A DNA stretch of 64,000 bases from Sipunculus nudus (taxonomy: Eukaryota > Annelida > Sipuncula > Golfingiida > Sipunculidae), in contig CM049309.1 in assembly GCA_026874595.1 (NCBI GenBank), positions 29,575,033 to 29,639,032 on the forward strand, in the 5' to 3' direction. How positions within the stretch are numbered: the stretch's first letter is position 1; each line of letters begins with the position of its first letter. A model generated the notes under the pieces. It was not told where the DNA came from, did not search any database, and worked only from the letters and a program-made list of their open reading frames with translations. The position numbers and the translations under genes are program-made. Below are positions 26,301 to 40,745 of this stretch, one piece after another.

Positions 26301-29300
26301 TTTCAACTGATTATACAACAATTGCATGGCAGTTAACTACTACAAAACTTTCAACAAGGGGCCTGTGGGTTAAGGCATTCAGATCAAATTATATTATCAA
26401 AATATTTGTCTAAAATCCTAGTGGCCATGTTGACAGTGCACTATTAAGGGCAACATGAAATATACAGGAGCTTCTTATGATTAAATATTTGTATCAGTAT
26501 TTCACCTTTGTGATTAATATACATGTTAAAACACCATCTAGAAATGTATGAAACCCTGTTAATTATATAATAAGGAAGAGGGGGATGAGCTGAAGTACAA
26601 TAATATATTTAATTTATTAAATGAAATAAAATGCTGTAAAAAAATAAATTTTCCATTTTCAAATCATGATAAACTAATTTTGATAAGCATATTAAAGCAA
26701 GATAATTAGATAGACATTGTACTATCTAATAAATGAAAATGTGGTCTGAAACCATTTAATTATGCAATAAGAAAACAATGATGATAAGCCAAAGAGTTAT
26801 ATGAAAGGAAATATTAGATTCAAAACAAAGAACCCATGGGTCACGGTGCTTAGCTGAGTTTTGTAAATTTTAACAAATGCAAAATATGGCCCTAGTATTT
26901 AATGATAATAAAATACTAAATATATGATTGCCAAACTAATATTTAGACAGGACTGCCATAAAACAAGGGATCCTTTGGCCACATCACTCAGCTAAATTTT
27001 GGAAAATATTAGTAACTGCAAAATATTTTTATTTCTTTTGTTTTTTCATGTATATTACCATTTGAAAAGCTAAGAGAAATAGTCCTGCTAAAATAACTCT
27101 GTAAATTATAGAATAATGGACATGAACTAAAGCATATGCACTGTGTAATAAATGAAACCTTTGGTCTGAAACCATTTAGTGATGCACCAATATGCATACA
27201 AAAAATCATGGCCATCAGTGCATTAGTTATTCAGATACTGGAGCTTTTGTATCTATTTCTAATTATTCTGAGGGGTACTTATGAGCCCCATAGCTGGGAG
27301 GATATGGGTAATAGAGACCTAATTTCAGGTTTCCACAGAGACTTTTCATGGCCTTCCCTTGATGTCAAGTATGAATTCAAGATCCAGTGGTTATGATTTG
27401 TGCCCTGTTAACATATGACAGGTTCTCTGAAGCTCTCAAAAATAAAGAAAAAAATTCGTAAAAATCAGGGACCCATGGGTTTCAACGCTCAGCTGCATTT
27501 GTCTGTAAGGATATATGTTTATGAGGTTTTCCAAAATATTGGTCCTGTGATCAGTTTGAAGCCAACCTGTCTACCCACAACTGGAGTTATCATCCATAAA
27601 CTAATTTGTGAATTGATGGGCCCTGTGACCTTAACCTATGACCTTGTGACCCCAAAATCAAAAGGAAACTTCCCCTATTGGCAGGTGCACCACAAGTCGA
27701 TGATGGAATGACTGAGATGAAAAGTTTGGCTTAAAATGCATCCAAAATCTTTCTAAAGTAGTTGGTCCTGTGACCTTGACCTTTGAACTCATGACCCCAG
27801 AATCAACAGTTCTTACTTTAGTGGTGGGCCATTTATAAGTCAAGTTTGAAACCAATATTTCAAACCAAACTGGTGTTATCATCTGGAAACTAATATGTGG
27901 ATCGATGGCCCCCATGACCTTGACCTTGTGCCCCCAAAATCCATAAGTTACTTCCACTATTGGCAGGTGAGCAACATCTGGAAGATAGAATGTTTGGGAC
28001 AGAAAGTTTGGCTAAAAATACATCAACAATCTTGTTAAACAAGTGGGTCCTGTGACCTTGACCTTTGGCCTTATGACCCCAAAATCAAAAGGGTTCTTAC
28101 ATTATTGGTGGGTCATATATAAGTCAAAATTGAAACCAATATGTCAATCCTAACTGGAGTTATCATTCAGAAACAAGTATGTGGACAGACGGGCCCCTGT
28201 AATGATGACCTTTGACCTTGTGACCCCCAAATCAATCAGTTCTTCCCCTATTGGCAACTCAGCTATATGTGCAAGATGGAAGGTTTCGGAAGAAAAGTTT
28301 GGCTTAAAATGCAATCTTTCTAAATAAGTACTGTGACCTTGACCTTTGACCTCATAACCCCAAAATTGAACAGAATCTTCCCCTATTGGCAGGTTAGCAA
28401 TATCTTGAAGATGGAAAGTTTGGGATGAACAGTTTGGCTTCAAATGTATATGCATTCTTTTTAAAGAAATTAGTCCTGTGACCATGACCTTTGACTGTTG
28501 GACCCTAAACTCCACACGGTTCTTACTTTAGTGGTAAGTCATATATAAGTTAAGTTTGAAACCAATATGTCAAACTAAACTGGAGTTATCATCTGGAAAC
28601 TAATTTGTGAACAGATGGTCCCTGTGACCTTGACCTTTGACCATGTGACCCCAAATTAATTTATGCTCCCCCCATACTGGCAAGTCAGCTAAATGTGCAA
28701 AATGGAAAGTTTGGGATGAAAAGCTTGGCTATTTAAAATGCAGCCATAATCTTTAAAACTGTCAGTTGACTTACAGTCAGCTGAGCTTAAAATACAGGTT
28801 GCGCCACCAGTTTGCAGGAACTGATGGAACACTCCATGATCAATATTCATGCAACCAATCACAGTGATCAATGCATTAGTTATTCAGATACCATGAGCTT
28901 TTGTATCACATTTTTATTTAATCTGAGGGGTACTTACGACCCCCATAGCTCATACGATATTGGTAAAAGTGACCTAATTTCAGGTTTCCAAGGAGACTTT
29001 TCATGGACCTCCCTTGATGTCAAGTAAGAAGATTCCACGTCCAGTGGTTACGATTTGTGCCCTGTTAACAGATGATAGCTTCTTCTAAGGTTTCAAAAAG
29101 AGAAAAAAATTCGTAAATATTGGAAAAAAATACAGGTGGCGCCACCAGTTTGCAGGAACTGATGGAACACTCAATAACCAATGCTCGGAGAATATGGGTA
29201 AAAGGGACCTAATTTCAGGTTTTCAAAGAGATTTTTTTTCAATGACCTCCAAGGATGTCAAGTTGTAAGTTCCAGGTCAAGCCGTTACGATTTGTGCCCT

Positions 29301-32300
29301 GTTAACAGACGGACCGACGGACGTCGGAGGAAGAGTGATCCCTATAGCTCAGATGACTTCAAGTCAGCTGAGCTAACAAGTGACCTGTGGGTCATGACGC
29401 TCAGTCGACTGACATGTTGCATCATTGTTCATGCATATTAGCTTAAGTTCATCAAGACCCATAAGCACAACAAATCTGATGACAAACCAACCAGCCTTTC
29501 ATGAGGAATCTGGCAATTTGTGTGTATATTGCATTATTTCTAGGGTGCTCAATCATACCCCAAAACTCGGAGAATATAGGTCACTAAGACCAAATTTCAG
29601 GTTTCTTGGGAGAACTTTTGAGGAACTCTCAGGATGTCAAGTTAGAAGATTCTAGGCCCAAAAGGTTAATGATTTGTGCCCTACTTTGGTATCAAATTTT
29701 CAATTATTCAGGTGGGTTGTTATGAGCCCCATAGCTCAGAGTATATGGGTAACAGAGACCAAATTTCATATTTCCAAGGAGACTTTTAATGGACCTCCCT
29801 GGATTTAAAGTGAGAAGATTCCAGGTTCAGCAGTTACAATTTGTGCCCTGTTAACAGATAAAGGCATCTTTTGAGGTCCCAAAAATAGAGAAAAAAATTG
29901 TTAAAAATTTAAAAAATACAGGTGGTGCCACCAGTCTGCAGAAACTGATATAACACCCCATGGTCAATATCCATGAAAAGAATCATGGTGATCAATACAT
30001 AAGTTGTTAAGATATTTGAGCTTTTGTATCAAATTTTTTATTATTCTTAGGAGGTACTTCGGAGCCCCATAGCTTAAAGAATTTGGGTAACAGAGACCAA
30101 ATTCTAGGTTTTTCAAGGAGTCTTTTCATGGACCTAACTGGATGTAAAGTTCGAAAATTCCAGGTTTAGCAGTTACAATTTGTGCCCTGTTAACAGATGA
30201 TGGCATCTTTTGAGGTCTCAAATACAGAGAAAAAAATCGTAAAAAATCGAAATTAACAGGTGGCGCCACCAGTCTGCAGGAACTGATGAAACCCTCCATG
30301 ATCAAAATCCATGCTAAGAATCATGGTGATCAATGCATTAGTTGTTCAGATACTTGAGCTTTTGTATCAAATTTTTCATTATTCTGGGGGGGGGGGGGGG
30401 TACTTCGGAGCCCCATAGCTTGAAGAATATGGGTAACAGAGACCTAATTCCAGGTTTCCAAGGAGATTTTTCATGGTTCTCTCTGCATGTATAGTTAGAA
30501 GATTCCAGGTTCAGTGGTTACAATTTGTGCCTTGTTAACGGACAGAAGGCTGGATGGCCGGATGGACGACAGACAAAGAGTGATCGCTATAGCTCAGATG
30601 ACTTACAGTCAGCTGAGCTAAAAATGCAGTTAGCCAAAAAATAAGCAAAATCCGATTGAGTTTTTCAGATGGCTAATATTTTGCATAAAATTTGGTGGTG
30701 CTAGAGCCTGTCATTTTCAATATAGTATGGGTTAACGTACAGATGATAGACGCCGGACGACAGACCACGCCACACCATCACATAAGCTCACAGGCTGCTA
30801 AAAGGCTTCAACAGTTTACCTGTTGAGTAAATTTCTTTCCTGCATTATGTCAAAGCCTGTAACTTTGACAAATTACACAATATTGACCAAATATCAGGTA
30901 TATACATAGAACAAGTGACCCAGGGGTCATGACCTTCAGCTGTTTAGGAAGACATTCACATAAGGAATTTTATCATCTGAATGCCGAATTTTGTAGATGG
31001 TATCCCAATTCAACTGTAGCAAGCATAGCTCAAACGATATAGGTAACAGAGACCTAATTTCACGTTTCCAAGGAGATTTTTCATGAACCTCCCTGATGTC
31101 AAGTTAGAAGTTTCTAGGTCTTATGATTATGATTTGTGCCCTGTTAATGATAGAAGGACGGCCACACAGATAGACAACCGGACAGTGGACAGACAAAGGG
31201 TGATCACTTTAGCTCAGCTGACTGTAAGTCATCTGAGCTAAAAATGTGTGAATGTAATTAAGTTTACAATGGTTAAATATATGGCCATATGAGCTAAAAT
31301 AAATCCCATAAAAGTTTGACCAATATTCCTGATTTACTAAGTTTAACAGGGTGATTCATATCAAAGCCTGGCCAGCTTTAAGAGACATGAATGAAATGCT
31401 ACATATTATTTATGTCTTGTTCAATTTTAAAATATGGCCATGAGCATTTACATTAGATCCTAAAATTTTATAACATTTGAATATTAGAATAAGTTTTTTG
31501 TTGCAAAAAAAATCAAAATTGTTCAAGTAAAAAAAATGAATTTAACATTGAAATTATAAGATACATCTTTTTGAGGTTAGTCCTGTGTATTGAAGGGGTG
31601 GGTGGGGTGAAGAGTCTGTGGGTACTGCTGGTTGCTGAATAAAATGTGAAATTATGAAATTCATCTTGTTTCTTGTACAGGTCTGTCAATAGAATGGGAT
31701 GGAGAGAGGGAAGGGAGGGAGGGAGGGAGGGAAGGGAGAGAGAGAAAGAGAAAGAGACTGTGGTAGTTACTGCATACAGCTCACCTAAACAGAGGGAGCT
31801 AGCCAGGAGTTGAGTTATTACACAAAAGCCTGGGGAGCTGAGGGCTAGCTCTTGCACACTGCAAAACACTGTTCTGGGCTGGCTTCATGTAAACAATACT
31901 TGACATGGTGCTTTTAAAACTTGAATTTAAGGTACTTATTTTTTACTTAAGCTAATAACTTAAAAATTTACAAAATTTTGATCTACTTTCTAGTATACAA
32001 TGTAGTGACCCAATTTTTTTTATGGTAGGAGATTTTTTGTAAATCTAGCTCTATGTCAAAATAAGGATTTGTAGGTCTAAAGGTTTTAACACATGCCCTG
32101 TTAACAGACATCCAGACGAACTGCCGAACAGACAGACAAAGGACTATATAGCTCAGATGACTTATAGATAGATGAGCTAAAAATCTCAAACTAATCTGAA
32201 CAGTAAAGGTGTTTTGTGACCACCTTATATACACAGGAAAGGAATAAGTCTCACCTTTTATGTTAATTATATCACAAATTAACTGCAAAATTTAATCACT

Positions 32301-35300
32301 TCTAGATATTCAAAGTACTGTAAAACCTCATTAACTTGACCACCTGTTGGGCCAGGCAAAGTGGTCGTTTAGCAAGGTGGTCTTGTTAGCGGGATGCTTG
32401 TACATTAGTCTGCCAATATTAATGCATGAGATAAAGGGTATTTCAAGAAAAGATTAAGTTGTTGTCCCTGTTTAATTGTAAATTTAAAATATAAAGAAAA
32501 ATAAATAACAAAGTCATTCTTACAGCATTGGTCTTAACACGAAGATGGTCTGAGGTCGGACACATAGTGAGAACTGAATGAACACATTTATTATATATGT
32601 TATTTATATGGTTCCTGTTTGATCACTGAAATTTATATGAATTGTCACAGTTTTACTTAACTCACCTGAATGTATACATGTGGTGTCAGTTATGTAAGCC
32701 AAACTCATTTCTGATCAGTATGTTAAATGCTAATCTAACAGCCGTACTCAACAAACAATACAACTGACCATGGAGTCCAATATCTATTGATATGTATAGT
32801 TTGGCAAAACAGGTTGGGCGGCATTATAAAACAAGTCTTACTATGGCTTAGCAGATGGCTTTCCATGTGCCCGGCTAATTAATTATGGACTTTTATCTAA
32901 GTCCAACTTGGGTGATGAGCGTGTCATCTGCTCAATGGGCCACAGTCGCCAAGGGCCAGTGGTCGTGATACAGGGGCTCATCTGAAGTTCGGGAACAAAA
33001 AAGGTGGTCTTTGTTCGTGATAGCAGGTGGCTGTGTTACCAAAGTTTTATATGATAATTAATATTAGAAAATTCAAGTAAAGTGGTGGTGTTAGTGGGGA
33101 TGGTAGTGTTAACGGGGTGGTCGTCATGAGGGAGTTGACTGTATGTGTTGATTTTACCTAAAATGCTTGAATTTTCCAAGGCATCCTATGGAACACACAC
33201 AGACACAGAATCAATAATGCACAAATGGCACAAGTATTATTTCTTCCTCACTTTTCTTGGTCCCTGGCTTTGTCCTTGTAATCCTTGAGCTCCTTCTGTA
33301 GATCAGTCAGCGACTTCTGCAAGGCCTGAACTGTCTGGTCGTTATGTCTGACACCAGGTGACACTACTGGTAGTGACTTCTCCGCCATAGGGGTGGACGT
33401 CTGTGGACTCTGCACGTACAGAGCCTTACAACAAGTGAAACAAACTTAATGTATGCCTGGAATTATTTAACATGTTCTACTCAAGATCTCAACATGTGCC
33501 TGGGATCACTGAACAAGATCTACTCATGATGTCAATGCATGCCTTGTATTATTGAAGAAGTTCTACTAAATACCTCAATGAATGTCTCGTATTACTGAAC
33601 AAGTTCTACTAAATACCTCAATGTATGCCTTTTATTACTGAACAAGTTCTACTAAATACCTCAATGTATGTCTTGTATTACTGAACAAGTTCTACTAAAT
33701 ACCTCAATGTATGTCTTGTATTACTGAACAAGTTCTACTAAATACCTCAATGTATGTCTTGTATTACTGAACAAGTTCTACTAAATGCCTAAATGTATGT
33801 CTTGTATCACTGAACAAATTCTACTTAATACCTCAATGTATGTCTTGTATTTTTGAAAAAAAATGTTCTACTAAATACCTCAATGTATGTCTTGTATTAC
33901 TGAACAAGTTCTACTAAATGCCTAAATGTATGTCTTGTATCACTGAACAAATTCTACTTAATACCTCAATGTATGTCTTGTATTTTTGAAAAAAAATGTT
34001 CTACTAAATACCTCAATGTATGTCTTGTATTATTGAAATAGTTCTAACCAATACCTCAATGTATGTCTTGTATTATTGAAAAGTTCTAACCAATACCTCA
34101 ATGTATGTCTTGTATTATTGAAAAAGTTCTAACCAATACCTCAATGTATGTCTTGTATTATTGAAAAGTTCTAACCAATACCTCAATGTATGTCTTGTAT
34201 TATTGAAAAGTTCTAACCAATACCTCAATGTATGTCTTGTATTATTGGAAAAGTTCTAACCAATACCTCAATGTATGTCTTGTATTATTGGAAAAGTTCT
34301 AACCAATACCTCAATGTATGTCTTGTATTATTGGAAAGTTCTAACCAATACCTCAATGTATGTCTTGTATTATTGAAAAAGTTCTAACCAATACCTCAAT
34401 GTATGTCTTGTATTATTGAAAAGTTCTAACCAATACCTCAATGTATGTCTTGTATTATTGAAAAAGTTCTAACCAATACCTCAATGTATGTCTTGTATTA
34501 TTGAAAAGTTCTAACCAATACCTCAATGTATGTCTTGTATTATTGAAAAGTTCTAACCAATACCTCAATGTATGTCTTGTATTATTGAAAAAGTTCTAAC
34601 CAATACCTCAATGTATGTCTTGTATTATTGAAAAGTTCTAACCAATACCTCAATGTATGTCTTGTATTATTGAAAAAGTTCTAACCAATACCTCAATGTA
34701 TGTCTTGTATTATTGAAAAAGTTCTAACCAATACCTCAATGTATGTCTTGTATTATTGAAAAATTCTAACCAATACCTCAATGTATGTCTTGTATTATTG
34801 AAAAAGTTCTAACCAATACCTCAATGTATGTCTTGTATTATTGAAAAAGTTCTAACCAATACCTCAATGTATGTCTTGTATTATTGAAAAGTTCTAACCA
34901 ATACCTCAATGTATGTCTTGTATTATTGAAAAAGTTCTAACCAATACCTCAATGTATGTCTTGTATTATTGAAAAAGTTCTAACCAATACCTCAATGTAT
35001 GTCTTGTATTATTGAAAAAGTTCTAACCAATACCTCAATGTATGTCTTGTATTATTGAAAAGTTCTAACCAATACCTCAATGTAAGCATGGTTTCACTGA
35101 ATAAGTTCTACCCAAGATCTCAATGTGACATCTAGTATCACTGAATAGGTTCTATTCATGATCTCAATGTTACATCTGGTATCACTGAATAAGTTCTACC
35201 CAAGATCTCAATGTGACATCTGGTATCACTGAACAAGTTCTATTAATGATCTCAATGTTACATCTGGTATCACTGAATAAGTTCTACCCAAGATCTCAAA

Positions 35301-38300
35301 GTAACATTTGGTATCACTGAATAAGTTCTACCCAAGATCTCAATGTTACATCCTGGTATCACTGAACAAGATCTATTCAAGATCTCAATGTATGTCATAT
35401 TCATAAAATGTAGGCTGAACAAATCACTGATTGAGTAGTTACATGTTCAGTACATTATGTTTTGAGACAAATATTTGAGGTTCCACAGTTAAGCTCGCAA
35501 ATTTGGAGGAATCGTGCAAAACATGAAAGAAGCATGAAAGTTGTCAAAAGTGGTCTTTGGAGCTTAATGATGAATTTCAGATATGGGGCCAAGCTGAAAA
35601 TAAATTATCTTGGCCAAAATCCAAGATGGCAGCCAAGATGGCCACCAGATTAGAAAATGTCAATAACTTGAGTTATAATGTCCCACAAAAGCAATTCAAG
35701 TACTCTATTATTTATTTTTCAGGCAGAGAAATTCAACTTTTGAGGTTACAAACCTCTCCAGTTACTCATTAGCTGTTTTATAATCAAGATTTTGGTAATA
35801 TTTCCATTAGGCTGCATATTGAGAGGAATTAAGCATAAGATGCAAGAAGAATGAAACTTGGCATAAACATTGTTCAGACCATACTGTATATGTTCAGATA
35901 TGGGACCGAGCAGAATTAACCATATATTGGTAAAAATCCAAGATGGATCTTAAACTACCAATACATCAGGTTATATTTGTCTAATAATGCATTGCAAGTG
36001 CAATGTTCCTATGTTATTGGGGATGAAAATTTAGCTCCATATCTTTATTCACAGATACATTATACAGACTTGAAACCCTTATACATTATAAAGGTTTCAA
36101 GTCTGTATAATGAATCTGTAGATGAAGTGTGATTTTGTGGGTATTGATTGTGCTATTTTCCCCTTTTTAGTGTTTACCACATACCAAGTTCAATCCTAAT
36201 TTTATTCTAGATTCATGACAGATAAGTTTCTTGCAGCCATCATTTCTGAAAAGCAATTACATTTGTAAGCATGCAAATAAAGGGAAATTAAAAGGCTGAA
36301 ATACTGCAACAAGGGACCCATGGGTCACTGAGCTTGGCTGAGATTGACCTTGAAGGTAAAAATCTAAAATAATATCAAATGGAGATAAAGTCTAAGAGGA
36401 AAAGTTAATATAGGCCATGGCTGGTTGACATGATTGTTTTGTATTGAAGAGTAAGAAATTGTTGCAAATAATATTTTGTGACCACACCATGCATTTCCTT
36501 AAGTAAAAATTGAAGCATTGTGAACATAAGATGTATATTATTACCATGATCATTGGTTGGCTTTTTGATAAATTGTTGACATTCAGTAGTTTACACATTT
36601 TTTCAATTGGATAATTTTTTAATGATATATATATAATTATATCTATTATTTTTATAAAATGCATACAGTTGAAATATAAATAATGTCCCAAGTCCACAGA
36701 TGCAAGGACTTGGTGGTGGTGTGGGTGTGTGGTGGAATGATGGGGAGTTTCATGGATAGGGGTTTAACTACACTTCTGCATATACATACAGGGTAAACAA
36801 AGCCTGATCTCCAATTCTGCTGAGGCAGGAAAATAGTGAACAAATTTTATGTATCAGATCTTAACTTTTTTATCACATCCATTTTATTTTTATTTTATAC
36901 ATTTCCAATATAACATAAATATCAGAATTTAAAAGTTGATTCATAATTCTAAATTGCATCATCATAAATCTCAATCTTGTCGGATATATACCAACATCAT
37001 GCATACAAATGTATATAATGTATATTATACAAACGTATAAAAACATATTTGATTCAGATTTCACAATTGTGCCTTATTTCATCAATTATTTGCTTCATAT
37101 TGAATAAAGTTATGCATACTGATGGGTTTAATTATATTTGTTAAAATCATTTAAAAGAAAATTGATTTCTTAAACAAGGGACCCATGGGTCACGGCGCTC
37201 AGCTGTTATATATGATAAAAAATATGATTTGGGAAAGAGGCACATGCTTGTTTTGTGTGGTAATAAATATAAGCTTTATTATGAGTTGTTGGTGTTTAGC
37301 TTATATATGATTTTGATAGTATCTTTGGAGACAGGGAAGAGGATTGATTTCATTTATTTTATTAACAAACGGAGTGCTATTGTCACACAGATTTTGACTT
37401 GGCCATATAACTTATAAGCAGCACATATAATAAAAAGAGTTTAACTATTTATTAAAATTTAATAACAAATATTGTGCCAATATAATTTTTATTAAAAATA
37501 ATAAGAAAATCATATGATTTTTTAAAATAAAATATAACTGAAATGATTACTGAAATAATATTATAGAATATATTCATGAATGCATTCATGAATACATTTT
37601 GAAAGTATCTGCACTGGTATTCAAATACTTTCATTTTTACCTGATTTCCCATTCTTATGCAATAAAATTTTTAATGCAGTACATATTCATATTCGTATTC
37701 AAATACATTTGCAAAGCATTCGCACCATGTCTAGTATTTATTAAGTTTTAGCCAAACAATGATGTTGAGAATCCAGAATATACAAAATTCACAAATTTAA
37801 ATAATGATCATAAGTACCTGGTTTTAAGGCTTTTATTTATGTTAAAAAAAATAAATGTAATATATTCACTTTGGACTACTTTCACATCAATCTACACACT
37901 AGACACAGTAGGAATCTAGATTAATATTATCAACTGCATCTTTGTCTATCATTAATTTCCACAATGATCCCTAATGATTAGTAATGAATAATATGATTTA
38001 TTTTTTTATCATTAAAATTTCACTGAAAAATACCATAGGTGACTGCATGGTGTTATTTGGAATAACATTGACATTGACATTCTATCCATCCATACAAGAT
38101 TCTTACATCATCAGTAACTGCAAGTTAATTTTCTGTTACTCATCAACTAACAAATTCCTTTTCTATCATTTTTTCTTTAATTTGTTATAAAAAAAAAATA
38201 CAAAATTATTAATTTATTGTTTATTGTTATGTTGTTTTTCAAAACAACTACTAGATGAGTTGGGTTGGACACCTGGATCAACTATGGCTGGGCATTAGCT

Positions 38301-40675
38301 GCCTGGCTGCCCCAGTGTATGCTTCGCTCAAGCATGCATAATCTGATGAAAGGTCAACAAGGTCAACATACAGGTGACTGAAGAGGGGCTGGATTAAGCC
38401 TGGGTCTGACATGGTCTCATAAAAACATTAATAAAAGCTACAATATTTGGCCAATTTCTTTCAGCTTTCTAAACTACAAAGATGAAATCCTTATGTGTGC
38501 ATAATATGAAAATTATATCAACAGTGCTCTCAGGAAACAAACGTGCCATGGTCAAAGTTGGGCTAAATTTAAGGTACTAATTTTATATTTATACTAATAA
38601 CTTATAAAATTTGAAAAATTCAGAACTAATTTTTGGTATTCAATTGAATCTTGATTAAATAATGTTACATCCCTGACAAAAAATCTCTAGCTTCAGCAAT
38701 CCTCTTGTTAAGGGAGTAAATATATTTCTTGATTTTTTAAAACTGCATTATGTTTGGGCCCATAACTTAAAACAATTACGCAATACTGACATCATTTCTG
38801 GCATGTGCATAGCAAATGTATAGAAAAATATGTATATTATATATGATCAAAGTCAGATCAGTGGTTTTGATATTAGGCAGTCATACAGTGGAACAATGGG
38901 TTTTTAATGAAAAAATGAGGTTTTTCATTAATATTTCATAGGAATTAAGTGCTAGTGATCAAATTCTTGGCATTGTAGGGGATTTTGGAGACATCTAACT
39001 GTATGCTAAATTTAAGGAACTTAGAGCTGAAGCTGGGGAGCTGAGCTCTAGCAAACTGCATAACACTAGCTTGATGTAAACTTGATGTGACATGGTGCTT
39101 GAAAACTTGAATAAAATCTACAGTTTTTGATCAACTGGTTTCAAATTTTTGGTGTTAACAGACAAAATGCTAACACAGTACTTACAGGAAAAAAAGGTGC
39201 CATTAGTCAGGTGGCTTTATGGAATTATCGTTACACGCCAGATAAAAGCACCAAATTTGGTATGAAGTATCTACAGGTCGATCCTGATCATTCTGGTGGG
39301 GGTGCCCACCCGAACTCGGTTTCTGGTTCTTTCAGCAGGCCCGAGTCCAAAATAACAGGATTTTACGTAAAATTTCACAAGTTTACAACAATAAACGTAA
39401 TGTTGTTAACTCAATTGACTCTAAAACTCATTTTAAATTAATCAATATACATAATAAGAACACCATTAAGAAATATCATGAACATAGAAATTGTGACGAA
39501 AATCATGGTAAAGTATAACTGTAGGTCGCAAGAGGTCAAAAGGTCACGTCATCCATTGATGTGAAATTGTATCCTGTGTGTTAAAATGCCCTCATGTTCT
39601 GAAGAAAATATTGAAAAAGTTAAGATATATATCACTTCAATAACAATTAATATTGCATAAATATTAGAATTATAATGATTCACACCCATATAATTGAAAT
39701 ATATAGGGAATATACTAATATATATACTGTGGTTGGCTTCATATTCGCGAGGCTGAAATTTCGCGATTTCTAAATTTTGAATGTTTTGCGAGGGTTTCAT
39801 TTTCGCGATTGCGCCAGAATCTATGAAATCAAAGTACAATAATATTTACATTTATTATAAAATAAAAATAAATCCCACAATACCTAACTCATTACAGTTA
39901 AAGTCATTGTATTATAACCTGTCTCATAATCGATGTTTTGACACTTATCATTACGTGTTTGTATGGGAAGGTTACGATCCCATCCACAGATGATGTTGTT
40001 GATTTACAAACATTTTTTCCAGAGGTGTGATAACAAATTCATTTGTGCAGAATCTGCAGATGCATCATATCCTCTTGTTCGTCCTCGATAAAAGGGCAGC
40101 TTATTCCCGAGGGTTTCATATTCGCGATTAAATCCCATTCGCGAATATCGCGAAAATAAAACCCTCGCGAACAAAATGGCAACAACAGTACACTTTCCAG
40201 TGAAACCAACCCTTTCGAAATCTATATCTAAGTCGTTTTGAGGAAGAACCCAGGTGATTGAAACAATTTATTTAATTGTCCACACCTTTGATAATCAAGG
40301 CACAAATACATATCGATTATAAAATATGGTAAATGCTTTAATGAAAATGTGCCATGAAGCAATATTTATTTACACTTATCAAAAATAATATCTATCTGGA
40401 GAGAAAAGGTCTACAAGCAAATCCATTGACTTAGCGAGTCTTATATATGGACTTATATAATACGCCAATGAGCGGTTCTTGAACACCTGTTTGGTATTAT
40501 ATCTATTTGGAATAATAACATTTCAAAGAAATTAATAAATTGCAGTATAATTATTGATAGTAGCAATTTAGATCAAGGTTCAATACGACGGAAATCTATG
40601 GCATTTAGTCATCTGCTGTTGTAATTTTTATGGGTTGAGAGTGTAGTTAAAATATTGGAGCTCAGCTTTTAAGAT

Positions 40676-40745
<70 letters not shown>

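Noticed and set aside
25520-35395. Regular short repeats resembling a CRISPR array
   Set aside because: The 32- and 43-base units follow one another head to tail with no unique spacers, in an intron of an animal gene.
39127-39441. 104-codon plus-strand frame
   Set aside because: No family resemblance could be recognised and composition changes abruptly along it; probably chance in AT-rich intron, partly in repeat body.
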